Shown one piece after another: positions 39,506-49,693 of a DNA stretch of 64,000 bases (within the stretch, counting starts at the first letter, position 1; each line of letters begins with the position of its first letter). Source of the stretch: Lachnospiraceae bacterium. GTDB taxonomy: Bacteria > Bacillota > Clostridia > Lachnospirales > Lachnospiraceae. Where the stretch lies: positions 1 through 64,000 of the forward strand of contig CAJTDB010000007.1 in assembly GCA_910574965.1 (NCBI GenBank), read 5' to 3'. The position numbers and the translations under genes are program-made. The notes under the pieces were generated by a model. It worked only from the letters and a program-made list of their open reading frames with translations. It did no database searches and had not been told where the DNA came from.

Positions 39506-40243
39506 TTATGCTTCTGCCTGCTCTTCCATTTCCTCGTAGTAGCCCTCTGTGTCTTCTGCTTCTCCCTGTCTTGCCTCTACCACTGCATCTGCCATCTTGG
39601 ACACGATCAGTTTTACGGCACGGATGGCATCGTCATTGCCTGGGATCACATAATCCAGCTCCTCCGGATCGCAGTTGGTATCGCAGATACCGATCAGGGG
39701 AATTCCAAGTGTATGTGCTTCCTGCACGCAGATTCTCTCTTTTTTCGGGTCTACTACAAAAATCGCATCCGGAATCCGCTTCATCTCCTTGATGCCGCCA
39801 AGATTCTTCTGAAGTTTCTCCATCTCCTTCTTCAGTGCGATGACTTCTTTCTTCGGCAGAACATCAAAGGTTCCGTCTTCCTGCATGGTCTCGATCTCTT
39901 TTAAACGGTTAATACGGCCCTGGATCGTCTTAAAGTTGGTCAGCATACCGCCGAGCCATCTCTCATTTACATAAAACATTCCGCAGCGTTCTGCTTCTAA
40001 AGCAATGGCGTCCTGTGCCTGCTTTTTCGTTCCTACAAAGAGGATTGTTCCGCCGTCTGCAGCGATATCAGCAACTGCCCGATAAGCTTCGTCTACTTTG
40101 CCTACGGATTTCTGCAGGTCGATAATATAGATGCCATTTCTCTCCGTATAAATGTACTCTGCCATCTTCGGGTTCCATCTTCTGGTCTGATGACCAAAGT
40201 GTACACCTGCTTCCAGTAACTGTTTCATTGAAATTACGCTCAT
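39506..40243 (-). CDS. rpsB: 30S ribosomal protein S2
   Basis: About 245 residues, standard. [49 protein letters not shown]. Part of the small subunit; binds S1-region RNA. ATG at 40243 has GAGGAAG in front. First gene of the rpsB-tsf operon. Confidence 0.95.
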   Translation of the reverse strand: MSVISMKQLLEAGVHFGHQTRRWNPKMAEYIYTERNGIYIIDLQKSVGKVDEAYRAVADIAADGGTILFVGTKKQAQDAIALEAERCGMFYVNERWLGGMLTNFKTIQGRINRLKEIETMQEDGTFDVLPKKEVIALKKEMEKLQKNLGGIKEMKRIPDAIFVVDPKKERICVQEAHTLGIPLIGICDTNCDPEELDYVIPGNDDAIRAVKLIVSKMADAVVEARQGEAEDTEGYYEEMEEQAEA

Positions 40244-40378
40244 TTTTTCTTCCTCCATTTGGTTTTTCTTCCGCCGGACCTTCTCTTCTCGGAGAACCCC
40301 ATGGGCACCACTCCAAAAATCCGTCCGCGTGATTATTTGCGTAAGCTGTCCAACGGAATCTGTCCGCACAAACAGCCT
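40244..40378 (-). promoter_or_regulatory. rpsB 5' leader
   Basis: About 135 nt of leader between the promoter and rpsB. Contains repeated GCGGAC and GTTGGACAG segments that can pair. Leaders of rpsB are known to be autoregulated by S2 in some bacteria; here this is inference. Confidence 0.4.
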
Positions 40379-40383
40379 TGTAT

Positions 40384-40412
40384 ACTATACCACAGGCCCT
40401 TTCCTGTGTCAA
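40384..40412 (-). promoter_or_regulatory. Sigma-A promoter of rpsB-tsf
   Basis: On the minus strand TTGACA (40412-40407), 17 bp, TATAGT (40389-40384). Confidence 0.85.
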
Positions 40413-40434
40413 GCAGAAAACTTGCGCCAAAGCC

Positions 40435-41097
40435 TCAGTCTTTGGATTCTATCAAAATCAATATTCCGCTTTCCATCGTAATTTCCACCTGCTCTTGGCT
40501 GATCTCATTGGATACCCCCAGACTCCCGGTTCCGCACGCAGTAAAATGGTATCCATCCAGCGGATATTTTGCCCCTTTAAGCGTCACACCGTATACATCT
40601 GTTGTAAAAGGTATCAAGGAAAAATAATGCCCGTACTGTTCTTCTTTTCGGATCACATATCGATCTTTGATAAGTCTGATTCGGTTATGGCAGTCCACAA
40701 TCCGGCAGTCCACCCCCTGCATAAGCGGCAGATACAGCGTCTGAATATTTCCCAGCACATGATCCAGTCTCGTTCCGGTACCGCCTAGAATCGTAATCTG
40801 ACTGCTTCCAAGCTCCAGAGCCAGTTCTACCGCAATCTGAGTATCCGTTGCATCTTTCACCGGATCATAAGCCCGTATCTCAATGTCGGTATGTTCCTTA
40901 TACCATCTCAAAATCTTCTGATCCAGTGTGTCAAAATCTCCTACAATCTCTGTCAGAGGGAGCTGATGTTCATAACAGAAACCAACACCTCCATCTACGC
41001 CGATCCTATGGGCATAAGTTCCATTCCATATTTGGAGGGCAAGATCCGAATCGATCCTGCCCCCGCTGACAATCAATGTATGCAATGTTCTGTTCAC
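40435..41097 (-). CDS. thiN: Thiamine diphosphokinase
   Basis: 220 residues. TPK fold with GVDGGVGFCYEH, EIVGDFDTLDQ, VKDATDTQIAVELALE, GGTGTRLDHVLGN and the C-terminal beta domain. Makes thiamine diphosphate from thiamine and ATP. GTG start overlaps rpe stop by 3 bases (GTGA). Last gene of the long operon. Confidence 0.9.
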   Translation of the reverse strand: MNRTLHTLIVSGGRIDSDLALQIWNGTYAHRIGVDGGVGFCYEHQLPLTEIVGDFDTLDQKILRWYKEHTDIEIRAYDPVKDATDTQIAVELALELGSSQITILGGTGTRLDHVLGNIQTLYLPLMQGVDCRIVDCHNRIRLIKDRYVIRKEEQYGHYFSLIPFTTDVYGVTLKGAKYPLDGYHFTACGTGSLGVSNEISQEQVEITMESGILILIESKD

Positions 41098-41753
41098 TCC
41101 TGCATGATCTTAAGAAAATCCTGTACATTCTGCCCGATATCTCCGGCAAAGATCGCGGAACCTGCTACGATGACATTGGCTCCTGCATCCAGGACCATCT
41201 GAAGGTTTTCCTTTTTAATTCCTCCGTCTACCTCAATATCTGTCTGCAGGCCCCGGTCATCCAGCATTCTCCGCAGCTCCTTGATCTTCTCAGTAGACGA
41301 CGGTATGTAGGATTGTCCTCCAAATCCTGGCTCCACAGTCATCAGAAGGATCATGTCCACCTGATCCAATACTTCGGTAAGTACACTATTCGGCGTGTTT
41401 GGCTTGATGACCACTCCGGCCTTAATTCCTTTTTCCTTGATCTTTTGAATCGTTCCTGCCAGATCCCTGCATGTTTCTTGATGTATGGTGATGATATCTG
41501 CCCCGCACTCGGCAAATTCATCTATATATCGTTCCGGTTTCTCGATCATCAAGTGAACGTCCAGCACCAAATCCGTGATTCGGCGGACAGACTTTAAAAC
41601 CGGCATCCCAAAAGAAATGCTGGGGACAAACATTCCGTCCATAACATCATAATGCAGATATTGTGCCCCAGCCTCTCCCGCACGCCGAATATCCTCTCCT
41701 AAATGAGCAAAATCCGCCGACAGTATGGATGGTGATAAATAAGTCTTTCTCAT
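41094..41753 (-). CDS. rpe: Ribulose-phosphate 3-epimerase
   Basis: About 219 residues, TIM barrel: LSPSILSADFAHLGED, HYDVMDGMFVP, DVHLMIEKPE, MTVEPGFGGQ, EVDGGI. Converts ribulose-5-P to xylulose-5-P. Its ATG overlaps the rsgA stop (TAATG). Confidence 0.95.
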   Translation of the reverse strand: MRKTYLSPSILSADFAHLGEDIRRAGEAGAQYLHYDVMDGMFVPSISFGMPVLKSVRRITDLVLDVHLMIEKPERYIDEFAECGADIITIHQETCRDLAGTIQKIKEKGIKAGVVIKPNTPNSVLTEVLDQVDMILLMTVEPGFGGQSYIPSSTEKIKELRRMLDDRGLQTDIEVDGGIKKENLQMVLDAGANVIVAGSAIFAGDIGQNVQDFLKIMQE

Positions 41754-42643
41754 TATGAATATCTCCTCTTTTCTTTCTCCTGAAGTTCCTGCAAAAAAGA
41801 CTGGTAGCTTTCGTATCGTTTCTGGTGTATCATGCCTTCTTCCACCGCCCTTTTGACAGCGCAGTCCGGTTCTTTGCCGTGAAGACATCCCTGGAACCGG
41901 CACTTCCCTTCATATATGTGAAATTCCGGATAACTATACCTTAGTTCTTCCTTCTCCATCTCCCAGATTTCCAGAGAACTAAAGCCAGGAGTATCAAAAA
42001 TATAACTGTCCGTTTCTATTCGAAAAAGTTCACTGTGTCTGGTCGTATGCTTTCCGCGGTCGATTTTCTCGCTGATTGCCCCTGTCTCCATCCCTGCATC
42101 CGGAACAAGCAGATTAATCAGCGTAGATTTTCCCACGCCGGAAGGACCTGCGGCTGTCGTCGTATGTCCGCGGAGCATTTCTTTTAATTCCTCCGTTCCA
42201 TCCTGATCTTTTGCGCTGATGCCGATCACCCGGCAGCCGCAGCCGGCGTAAATATCCAGAAGCTTCTGAAGCTCTTCTGTTGTCGTTTCATCTTTCTTAT
42301 TAAAGCAGACAATGGTTTTCAAGGACTGGCGGTCCATCATAATCAAAAATCGGTCCAAAAGCGACAGATTCGGCTTTGGCTTTGCCGCAGCGAAAATGAT
42401 GAGTGCCTGGTCCACATTCGCCACTGCCGGACGAATCAATTCTGTACTGCGCGGAAGAAGGCGTATGATATTTCCCTCCTTCTCCTGCTCGTCTAGAATT
42501 TCCACCTCCACATCATCTCCCACCAGAGGTTTCTGCTTCCGATTGCGGAAAATACCCTTTGCTTTGCATTCATACAGACCCATGCCTTCTATATATACAT
42601 AGTAGAAGCCTGCGATCCCTTTCATGATCCTTCCCTGTATCAT
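41753..42643 (-). CDS. rsgA: Ribosome small-subunit GTPase RsgA
   Basis: 296 residues, circularly permuted GTPase: OB fold, then NKKDE, then GPSGVGKSTLINLL, then DTPG, and the C-terminal zinc-binding CRFQGCLHGKEPDCAV. Assists 30S maturation. ATG at 42643 or 42625. Follows prkC by 12 bp. Confidence 0.95.
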   Translation of the reverse strand: MIQGRIMKGIAGFYYVYIEGMGLYECKAKGIFRNRKQKPLVGDDVEVEILDEQEKEGNIIRLLPRSTELIRPAVANVDQALIIFAAAKPKPNLSLLDRFLIMMDRQSLKTIVCFNKKDETTTEELQKLLDIYAGCGCRVIGISAKDQDGTEELKEMLRGHTTTAAGPSGVGKSTLINLLVPDAGMETGAISEKIDRGKHTTRHSELFRIETDSYIFDTPGFSSLEIWEMEKEELRYSYPEFHIYEGKCRFQGCLHGKEPDCAVKRAVEEGMIHQKRYESYQSFLQELQEKEKRRYS

Positions 42644-42655
42644 CGGCCGGTGTCC

Positions 42656-44767
42656 TTATTCACTCTCCGTACTCTGGGTTCCATCCGGTGAAGTCGTATC
42701 AGCAGAAGCACTTCCGGTGCTCACATAAATCGTCACAGTGCCTTCCACATCAACCTTTTTCGACGGATCGAATCTGGTCACATAGCCTTGTCCCACGGAC
42801 TCACTGGATTCCTCGCCTTTTTTGATCGTCCCTTCAAATCCGGCATCCCACAGCTTTTCCGCCGCTTTCTCATAAGTCATACCTACACTGACGGACGGAA
42901 TCGTCACCTGTTCGATTCCGCGGCTTACGGTAATCGTTACGGTACTGCCGGGAGCCACTGCCGTTCCTCTGTCCGGATTCATGCTCATTACAAGTCCTTC
43001 CTGCATTTCGTCCGAGAACGCATCTTTTACAGATACCTTGAATCCATCGTCCTGCAATTCCTTTATGGCACGGTTTTCCTCATGGCCGATCACATCCGTC
43101 ACCTTTACATTGGCCGGGCCTTTGCTGATTACAAGGTTTACAGACGTTCCTTTATCTGCACTGCTGTTGCCGGACGGAGCCTGGCTGATGACCGTTCCAA
43201 CCGGTACGGTATCGCTGTTTGCTTCTGTCACGGAACCTGCTTTTAATCCCGCTGCTTCTAGAGCCTTCTTGGCATTGGCTTCTGTCTGGCCTTCTACTTT
43301 TGGAACTGTCACAGACTCTACCTTCGGCGTCGTATCCTCCGGCTGCTGAGGAGTATCGGTACCGGATTTCCCGGTAGAAGTCACTACTTCCACTGTACTT
43401 CCAACCTCTACTCTTTCACCGGATTTCAGATTCTGTCTCATGATCTGCCCTTCCGAGTATTCACTGGAACCCTCACTTCCTGTCAAGGTAATGCTGATGC
43501 CCAGATTTTTAAGCTCTACCTTTGCCTCATTCATCGTCTTTCCGAGAAGATTCGGCATAACGACCGTATTGACTTCTTCATCGCCTTCGTTGTCCTCTTT
43601 GTCGTCCTCTACCTCCTCTGCCTGCTGCTGATCCCCGTCTTTTGGTTCTTTTCCTCCCCCGATTCCCAGTATTCTGGAGAACAGAAACAACATCACAATA
43701 ACGATAATAACCGCCAGTGCCACACCAGCAATGGTCATAATCCGTTCTACCGACGGACTCAGTTCGTCATCATCGTCTTCCTCCTCCTCATCGTCGTATG
43801 TTTCGTCATCCTCGTCTTCGTCGTCCTCATCCTCATACTCTTCCCGCACAACTCTTCTGGAGGATTTTACTTTGGAGGTTGTCTCCTTATGCATGACCAC
43901 AGTTCTTGCCTGAGAGTCCAGATCTACCATCTGAACAAAATCTCCTTCCGGGTCCATCAAAGACTGTTTCAGATCAGACAGCAAGTCTCCGATTTCCTGG
44001 TATCTCCGATCCGGACTTTTTTCCATACATTTTCGGATGATCTGGCTCAAACTGAAAGGAATCTCTTTATTATAGGTAAGGGGAGGCACCATTTCTTCCT
44101 GCAGATGTTTTACAGCTACTGCCACAGCCGTATCTCCGTCAAAAGGTACTCTTCCCGTCACCATCTCATAAAGCACGATGCCAAGAGAATAAATATCACT
44201 CCTATGATCCACATAGCCGCCTCTTGCCTGCTCCGGAGATGCATAATGCACCGATCCCATGGCAGTAGATGTGGTCGTCTGAGAAGTCGTCGCCTTCGCA
44301 ATTCCAAAGTCTGTAACTTTTACCTTTCCCTCTCTGGATATGATAATATTCTGAGGCTTGATATCCCGGTGAACAATCTGGTTATTATGCGCCACTTCCA
44401 GTCCGGCAGATACCTGAATGGCAATGCTGGTGGCTTCTTTGACCGTAAGCCTTCCCTTCCGCTCAATGTATTTTTTTAAGGTGATACCTTCTACCAGTTC
44501 CATAACGATATAATAGATCCCGTTCTCATCACCCACATCATATACATTTACAATGTTCGGATGTGCAAGACCTGCTGCCGCCTGAGCTTCTTCTTTGAAT
44601 TTTTTAATAAATCCCCGGTTTTCGCGGAATTCTTCCTTCAGTACCTTTACAGCAACAAAGCGATTGAGCTTATGGTCTTTTCCTTTGAACACTTCGGCCA
44701 TACCGCCGACCCCGATCTTCTCCAGGATCTCGTAACGGTCCCCCACGATCATTCCCACTTTAATCAT
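42656..44767 (-). CDS. prkC: PASTA-domain Ser/Thr protein kinase
   Basis: 703 residues. Kinase domain 1-270 (IGVGGMAEVFKGK, Lys41, HRDIKPQN at 133-140, DFGIAK). A very acidic linker at about 305-340 (DEDDEDEDDE). One membrane helix near 350-372. Four extracellular PASTA domains bind muropeptide or peptidoglycan. Senses cell-wall state and controls growth or spore germination in Firmicutes. Follows the phosphatase stp. Confidence 0.95.
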   Translation of the reverse strand: MIKVGMIVGDRYEILEKIGVGGMAEVFKGKDHKLNRFVAVKVLKEEFRENRGFIKKFKEEAQAAAGLAHPNIVNVYDVGDENGIYYIVMELVEGITLKKYIERKGRLTVKEATSIAIQVSAGLEVAHNNQIVHRDIKPQNIIISREGKVKVTDFGIAKATTSQTTTSTAMGSVHYASPEQARGGYVDHRSDIYSLGIVLYEMVTGRVPFDGDTAVAVAVKHLQEEMVPPLTYNKEIPFSLSQIIRKCMEKSPDRRYQEIGDLLSDLKQSLMDPEGDFVQMVDLDSQARTVVMHKETTSKVKSSRRVVREEYEDEDDEDEDDETYDDEEEEDDDDELSPSVERIMTIAGVALAVIIVIVMLFLFSRILGIGGGKEPKDGDQQQAEEVEDDKEDNEGDEEVNTVVMPNLLGKTMNEAKVELKNLGISITLTGSEGSSEYSEGQIMRQNLKSGERVEVGSTVEVVTSTGKSGTDTPQQPEDTTPKVESVTVPKVEGQTEANAKKALEAAGLKAGSVTEANSDTVPVGTVISQAPSGNSSADKGTSVNLVISKGPANVKVTDVIGHEENRAIKELQDDGFKVSVKDAFSDEMQEGLVMSMNPDRGTAVAPGSTVTITVSRGIEQVTIPSVSVGMTYEKAAEKLWDAGFEGTIKKGEESSESVGQGYVTRFDPSKKVDVEGTVTIYVSTGSASADTTSPDGTQSTESE

Positions 44768-44780
44768 AATCCTACCTCAC

Positions 44781-45509
44781 TCATTCTATTTCCACCAGTA
44801 CCACTGCAATATTATCCGTTCCCCCGTTCTTATTAGCCTCCAGAATCAGACGTCCGCCGATCTCGTAGAGCTTTCGGTCTTTCTGAATCAGCCGGCAGAG
44901 TTCCGTATCCTCCACCATATTGCTCAGACCGTCAGAACAGAGCAGATACCGACTGCCTTGCTCTACCTGAAATAGAAACAGATCCACTTCTACTTCTTCC
45001 TGGATTCCAAGCGCCCTTGTGATAATATTTTTATCCGGATGATTTCTGGCCTCACGAGGATCCAGCTCCCCTTTCCGCACCAGTTCCGCTACCAGAGAAT
45101 GGTCTTCTGAAATCTGTCGGATTCCCTGTCCTGTAACCTCATACAGCCGGCTGTCTCCAATGTTCAGGGCCAGCGCCTCCTCTTTGTTGACACTCAAAGC
45201 TACGAGCGTTGTACCCATTCCATGATATTCTTCATGCTCCAAAGCCATCCGGTACAACTGATAGTTGGCATACCGCACTGCTTTCTGGAGGATCAGCGCC
45301 GGCCGCTCGTCCATACAGCGCTCCACGGCCTCCACGACCATTTTCACCGCGTAGGAGGAGGCCAGATCGCCGGCCCTGTGTCCGCCCATTCCGTCAGCAA
45401 CAATATAGAGATTCGGAAGATTCCCAACAGGCTGATCGGAAGCATATACATAATCCTGATTTATTTTTCTTCTTCTTCCAATGTCCGTCATGGCCACCGA
45501 TGTCTGCAT
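44781..45509 (-). CDS. stp: Stp1/PrpC-type PP2C phosphatase
   Basis: 242 residues, PP2C metal-binding motifs VADGMGGH, GDSRLYE, LLCSDGLSNM, GGTDNIAVVLVE. Reverses PrkC phosphorylation; genes are paired in Firmicutes. Starts 6 bp after the rlmN stop. Confidence 0.95.
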   Translation of the reverse strand: MQTSVAMTDIGRRRKINQDYVYASDQPVGNLPNLYIVADGMGGHRAGDLASSYAVKMVVEAVERCMDERPALILQKAVRYANYQLYRMALEHEEYHGMGTTLVALSVNKEEALALNIGDSRLYEVTGQGIRQISEDHSLVAELVRKGELDPREARNHPDKNIITRALGIQEEVEVDLFLFQVEQGSRYLLCSDGLSNMVEDTELCRLIQKDRKLYEIGGRLILEANKNGGTDNIAVVLVEIE

Positions 45510-45515
45510 AGGTCC

Positions 45516-46556
45516 TCACCTCTCTTTTTCCATATCCATGTAACTTTTGCGGAGCTGTCCGCAGGCACCGTCAATATCACGGCCCATTTCTCTTCTAATA
45601 GTAACATTTATCCCAGATTTTTCAAGTCTGTTTTTGAAATTGATGACCCTGCGCCGATCCGGCTGCACATAATCCCGCTCTTTGATCGGATTGACAGGGA
45701 TCAGATTCACATGACCGTTCAGGGGCTTCAGCAGTGCGGCCAGCTTCGCCGCATCTTCCTCTCCGTCATTGATGCCGCTCACCAGACTGTATTCAAAGGT
45801 GATTCTTCTTCCCGTCTGTTCAAAATAATACCGGCACGCTTCTAATACCTCAAAAAGCGCATACTTTTTCGCTATCGGCATCAATTCTTCCCGCTTTTCC
45901 TGGCCGGAAGCATGGAGCGACAAAGCCAGCGTAATTTGCAGACGTTCTTCTGCCAGCTTCCTTATGGCAGGTACGATTCCGCAGGTGGACACGGTCACAT
46001 TCCGCTGGCTGATATGCAGTCCACCCTCCCCGGTCAGCAGATTTAAAAAGCGCACAAGGGCATCATAGTTGTCCAGTGGTTCTCCGGTTCCCATAACGAC
46101 CACATTGTGTACCCGCTCCCCAGACCATTTCTGTATCTGATAGATCTGATCCAGCATCTCCGAAGGCGTCAGACCTCTTTTCAGCCCATCCAGCGTGGAT
46201 GCACAGAACCGGCAGCCCATCCGGCAGCCGGCCTGAGAGGAGATACAGACAGAATTGCCGTGATGGTACCGCATCAGTACGCTTTCGATCATATTTCCAT
46301 CCGGTAGCCGGAACAAAAATTTGCTCGTCCCGTCCTGGCGGGACGTCTGTATCTGAATCATGGAAAGGCTGACCAGTTCATAATCTTTTTTCAGCCGTTC
46401 CCTGAGAGCTCCGGACAGATTCGTCATTCCTTCGAAACAATCCGCCAGTTTCTCATGCATCCATCCGTAGATTTGCTTTGCCCGGTAAGTTTTCTCCCCC
46501 AGCTTTTCCATCTCCTCCTGAAGCTCCGGAAGCGTCAGGGATTTTATGTCAATCAT
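45516..46556 (-). CDS. rlmN: 23S rRNA (adenine-C2) methyltransferase RlmN
   Basis: 346 residues, radical SAM with cluster Cys in CRMGCRFCAS (111, 115, 118). GEPLDNYDALVRFL and a late Cys in DGACGQLR. Methylates A2503 and tRNA A37. Overlaps rsmB by 8 bp. Confidence 0.95.
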   Translation of the reverse strand: MIDIKSLTLPELQEEMEKLGEKTYRAKQIYGWMHEKLADCFEGMTNLSGALRERLKKDYELVSLSMIQIQTSRQDGTSKFLFRLPDGNMIESVLMRYHHGNSVCISSQAGCRMGCRFCASTLDGLKRGLTPSEMLDQIYQIQKWSGERVHNVVVMGTGEPLDNYDALVRFLNLLTGEGGLHISQRNVTVSTCGIVPAIRKLAEERLQITLALSLHASGQEKREELMPIAKKYALFEVLEACRYYFEQTGRRITFEYSLVSGINDGEEDAAKLAALLKPLNGHVNLIPVNPIKERDYVQPDRRRVINFKNRLEKSGINVTIRREMGRDIDGACGQLRKSYMDMEKER

Positions 46557-47841
46557 TTGGCATTCTCTCCATTTTTGCTATATAAAATCCATCCCAGGGG
46601 TCTACACCCGGCAGCATCTGCACCTGTTCTATCAGCCGAAAAGGAAAATGTTCGAGAAACCACTTGGTATTTCCTTCATTTTCCTCCTTATGTACCGTGC
46701 AGGTACTGTAAATCAATGTTCCGCCGGGTTTTACGTATTGCCATACAGTTCCCAGAATGGCCCGCTGAAGCTTTATGAGCTCCTTCTGCCCTTCAGGAGT
46801 CATGCGGTATTTTAGATCCCGTTTTTTAGACAGAACGCCAAGTCCCGAACAGGGCAGGTCCGCCAGCAAAACATCCGCTTTTTCTATGGAGAGCGGATCC
46901 AGCACAGTCGCATCCATCCGGACAACTTTTACGTTTCGAACGCCTGTTCTATTTACATTGTCCAGGATGAATGCAGTCTTTTGGTCTGTCAGATCCCGCG
47001 CTTCCACCATGCCGGTCCCCGCCAGCAGATCTGCCAGATGCAGGCTTTTGCCCCCAGGAGCCGCACAGACGTCAATACAGTAGTCACCGGATTTAGGAGC
47101 TGCCATAAGCGCCGCCTTCATGGAACTGACATCCTGTACCTGAAAAAAGCCTTCCCGAAACGCACGCAGCATACGCAGATGATCGTAATCTCCAAGGGCA
47201 AGTGCACAGTCCATGCCTTCGATCTCCTGTACACGAATGCCCTCTGATTCCAGATTTTTTTTCAGATCCTCCCTGGAAATCTTCTGTAGATTCACCCGAA
47301 CTGTAAGCGGTTTTGACTCATACTGACTTTCCAGCATTCGAAGAGCCGTCTCCTCTCCGTATTCTTCTGTCCACTGCCGGACTATCCATTCCGGCGTAGA
47401 ATAGCGGATAGACAGATCCGGGCAGGAAATATGGTCCTTATTCCGGGCAATATTTCGAAGGACTCCGTTGACAAAGCCTTTCAGATTTCCAAATCCCTTT
47501 TTTTGTGCCAGTTTTACGGCTTCGTTGCAGACAGCCGCATCCGGAATCCGGTCCATATAGCGTAGCTGATAGACGGACAGCCGAAGGATGTTCCGGATTA
47601 CCGGCTTTTGTTTCTTTACCGGCACGGAAGAATACTGCCCGATGATGTAATCAAGCTCCAGCATTCGTTCCAGTGTCCCCTCTGTAAGCCGGGTCAAAAG
47701 TGCCCGGTCCTGTTTGCCAAGATATTGGTATCGCTCCAGCGCGCCCCTGATGGCCGCATGGCTGTACGTTTTCCCGCCGGTGATCTCTAAGAGCAGCTCC
47801 AGTGCCACTGCTCTTATGTTTACCGCATCCGTATCAATCAC
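46549..47841 (-). CDS. rsmB: 16S rRNA (cytosine-C5) methyltransferase RsmB
   Basis: 430 residues. N-terminal NusB-like RNA-binding domain, then a Rossmann methyltransferase: VCAAPGGKSLHLADLL, DLPCSGLG (Cys), YSTCTVHKEENE (catalytic Cys). Methylates C967. GTG start at 47841, overlapping the peptidase gene by 8 bp. Confidence 0.95.
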   Translation of the reverse strand: MIDTDAVNIRAVALELLLEITGGKTYSHAAIRGALERYQYLGKQDRALLTRLTEGTLERMLELDYIIGQYSSVPVKKQKPVIRNILRLSVYQLRYMDRIPDAAVCNEAVKLAQKKGFGNLKGFVNGVLRNIARNKDHISCPDLSIRYSTPEWIVRQWTEEYGEETALRMLESQYESKPLTVRVNLQKISREDLKKNLESEGIRVQEIEGMDCALALGDYDHLRMLRAFREGFFQVQDVSSMKAALMAAPKSGDYCIDVCAAPGGKSLHLADLLAGTGMVEARDLTDQKTAFILDNVNRTGVRNVKVVRMDATVLDPLSIEKADVLLADLPCSGLGVLSKKRDLKYRMTPEGQKELIKLQRAILGTVWQYVKPGGTLIYSTCTVHKEENEGNTKWFLEHFPFRLIEQVQMLPGVDPWDGFYIAKMERMPND

Positions 47842-48523
47842 GTCTCCTACCCCCGAACAGAAGGATCAGGCGCAGCAGGGACAAGATGGAAGCCGCTGCC
47901 GCCGCCACATAAGTCATAGCCGCTGCGGACAATACTTTTTTCGTATGGCCCAGTTCTTCCGCAGACAGCATATGCGTATTTCCTAAAATGTCTATGGCTC
48001 TGGCGGAAGCGTTAAATTCCACCGGAAGCGTAATGAGCTGGAAAAGCGTTCCGCAGGCAAAGCAGAGAAGTCCTACCTGAATCAGTGTATAGGAACTTCC
48101 AAAAACAAGGCCCAGCAAAATAATCGGAAACGCTGCCTTTGTTCCGATATTGGCCACAGGTACGAAAGCCCCTCTGAGTTTCAGCGGCGCATATGCTTGG
48201 TCATCCTGGATGGCATGGCCGCACTCGTGGGCGGCTACGCCGATGGCAGCCACGGAAGCGGAACCATAAACCGAATCCGACAGCCGGAGAACCTTTCCTC
48301 TTGGATCATAATGGTCTGTCAAATTGCCGCTGATATGTTCCACCCGCACATCATAGATTCCCGCTCCCTGCAGGATCCTGCGGGCTGCGTCTGCTCCGGT
48401 AAGACCGGACATGCTTCGGACCTGTGCATACTTTTTGTATGTGAGATTTACTCTGGCCGATGCCCACATGGACAGCAGGGCACCAATCAGGACCAGGATA
48501 TAAGTTGCATCATAAAAGAACAT
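47834..48523 (-). CDS. YugP-like membrane zinc metallopeptidase
   Basis: 229 residues. N-terminal helix, HEXXH-type motif AAHECGHAIQD, and three C-terminal membrane segments. Matches the neutral zinc metallopeptidase family (PF04298). Substrate unknown; usually near rsmB/fmt in Clostridia. Confidence 0.9.
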   Translation of the reverse strand: MFFYDATYILVLIGALLSMWASARVNLTYKKYAQVRSMSGLTGADAARRILQGAGIYDVRVEHISGNLTDHYDPRGKVLRLSDSVYGSASVAAIGVAAHECGHAIQDDQAYAPLKLRGAFVPVANIGTKAAFPIILLGLVFGSSYTLIQVGLLCFACGTLFQLITLPVEFNASARAIDILGNTHMLSAEELGHTKKVLSAAAMTYVAAAAASILSLLRLILLFGGRRRD

Positions 48524-48542
48524 TTGTTCACCTCTTATTTAT

Positions 48543-48614
48543 AGTTCCGCCAATTCTCCCAAAAAGCACCTTATCTGGAAAATACTTCCTTGCCTTTTGG
48601 GAGAATCGGCTGTT
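48543..48614. repeat. Intergenic hairpin repeat, copy D
   Basis: AGTTCCG, then CCAATTCTCCCAAAA ... TTTTGGGAGAATCGG, then CTGTTT. Same flanks as copies at 49591 and 60440, but a different stem. Lies between fmt and the peptidase gene. Confidence 0.65.
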
Positions 48615-48636
48615 TACAGTTCTGAAAATATGATCT

Positions 48637-49572
48637 TTACGTTCCCAGCACCGTGCCTGCTTTTACAGGAACACCGCGCAGAAATGCACCTGCATCCATC
48701 CGCTTCCGGCCTTCCATCTGAAGCTCCCGAATTGCCAATCGTCCCTCTCCGGTCTGCACGATGATGGAATCTTTCGTTATGTTCAGTATCTCACCGCAAC
48801 TGCCCTTTGATACATCAGAAGGCAGAATCTCTCCTGACCATATTTTCAATATTTTGCCCTGATATTTTGTATAAGCGCTGGGCCATGGATTCAGCCCCCG
48901 GATCAGCCGTTCGATCGAGCCTGCATCTTTCGTCCAGTCGATAACACCCATATCCCTGGTCAGCATAGAAGCATAAGCTGTTGGAGATGCACCCTGGGGC
49001 TCCGGAATAAGGTTTCCCGCTTCCAGACGTCTAAGCGTCTCCGCGCAAAGTGCTGCCCCAGCCTGACTGAGCTTCTCAAACAGGCTGCCTCCTGTCTCCT
49101 TTTCCTCTAAAGGTACTACGGTCTTCAAAAGCATATCCCCGGTGTCCAGCCCTTCGTCCATCTGCATGGTCGTTACACCGGATTCTTTTTCCCCATCGAT
49201 TACCGCCCACTGAATCGGAGCGGCTCCCCGATATTTAGGAAGCAATGAGCCATGTACATTGATACATCCATATCGTTTCATCCAAAGAATCTCTTTTGGT
49301 ATTAGCTGTCCGAACGCCACAACCACCATCACATCTGCCTCTGTTTGCTCTAAAAGCTGTATGGATTCCGTTTCACGAATCTTTTTCGGCTGATACACCG
49401 GCAGGCCATGTGCCAGCGCCTCCTCCTTCACCGGCGGATACTGCATGGCATGTCCTCGTCCCTTTGGTTTATCCGGCTGCGTCACCACAAGCGTGATCCG
49501 GTGTCCGGCTTCGATCAGGGCTTTTAAAGTCCCTACTGCAAAATCCGGCGTTCCCATAAAAATAACATTCAT
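48637..49572 (-). CDS. fmt: Methionyl-tRNA formyltransferase
   Basis: 311 residues. MGTPDFAVGTLKAL, HGSLLPKYRGAAPI, DEGLDTGDML; C-terminal domain with IRELQMEGRKRMD. Formylates initiator tRNA. ATG at 49572 has CAGGAGA ahead. Next to def. Confidence 0.95.
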   Translation of the reverse strand: MNVIFMGTPDFAVGTLKALIEAGHRITLVVTQPDKPKGRGHAMQYPPVKEEALAHGLPVYQPKKIRETESIQLLEQTEADVMVVVAFGQLIPKEILWMKRYGCINVHGSLLPKYRGAAPIQWAVIDGEKESGVTTMQMDEGLDTGDMLLKTVVPLEEKETGGSLFEKLSQAGAALCAETLRRLEAGNLIPEPQGASPTAYASMLTRDMGVIDWTKDAGSIERLIRGLNPWPSAYTKYQGKILKIWSGEILPSDVSKGSCGEILNITKDSIIVQTGEGRLAIRELQMEGRKRMDAGAFLRGVPVKAGTVLGT

Positions 49573-49590
49573 ACTTGTTGTCTCCTGATT

Positions 49591-49693
49591 AAAGTTCCGC
49601 ATCTATTCCTATCATACCCTGGTGTCTGAAAGCATTTCTGTTCATTTACATGACCAGAAATCCTTTCGGGCATGATAGAAATAGATGCTGTTT
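49591..49693. repeat. Intergenic hairpin repeat, copy A1
   Basis: AAAGTTCCGCATCTATT ... AATAGATGCTGTTT, with nested ATCATACCC/..GGGCATGAT and CATTTCTG/CAGAAATC pairings. Between fmt and def. Confidence 0.7.

Noticed and set aside
42656-44767. Frameshift in prkC suggested by the acidic low-complexity stretch
   Set aside because: The frame is continuous; Asp/Glu-rich linkers before the membrane helix are seen in PASTA kinases.
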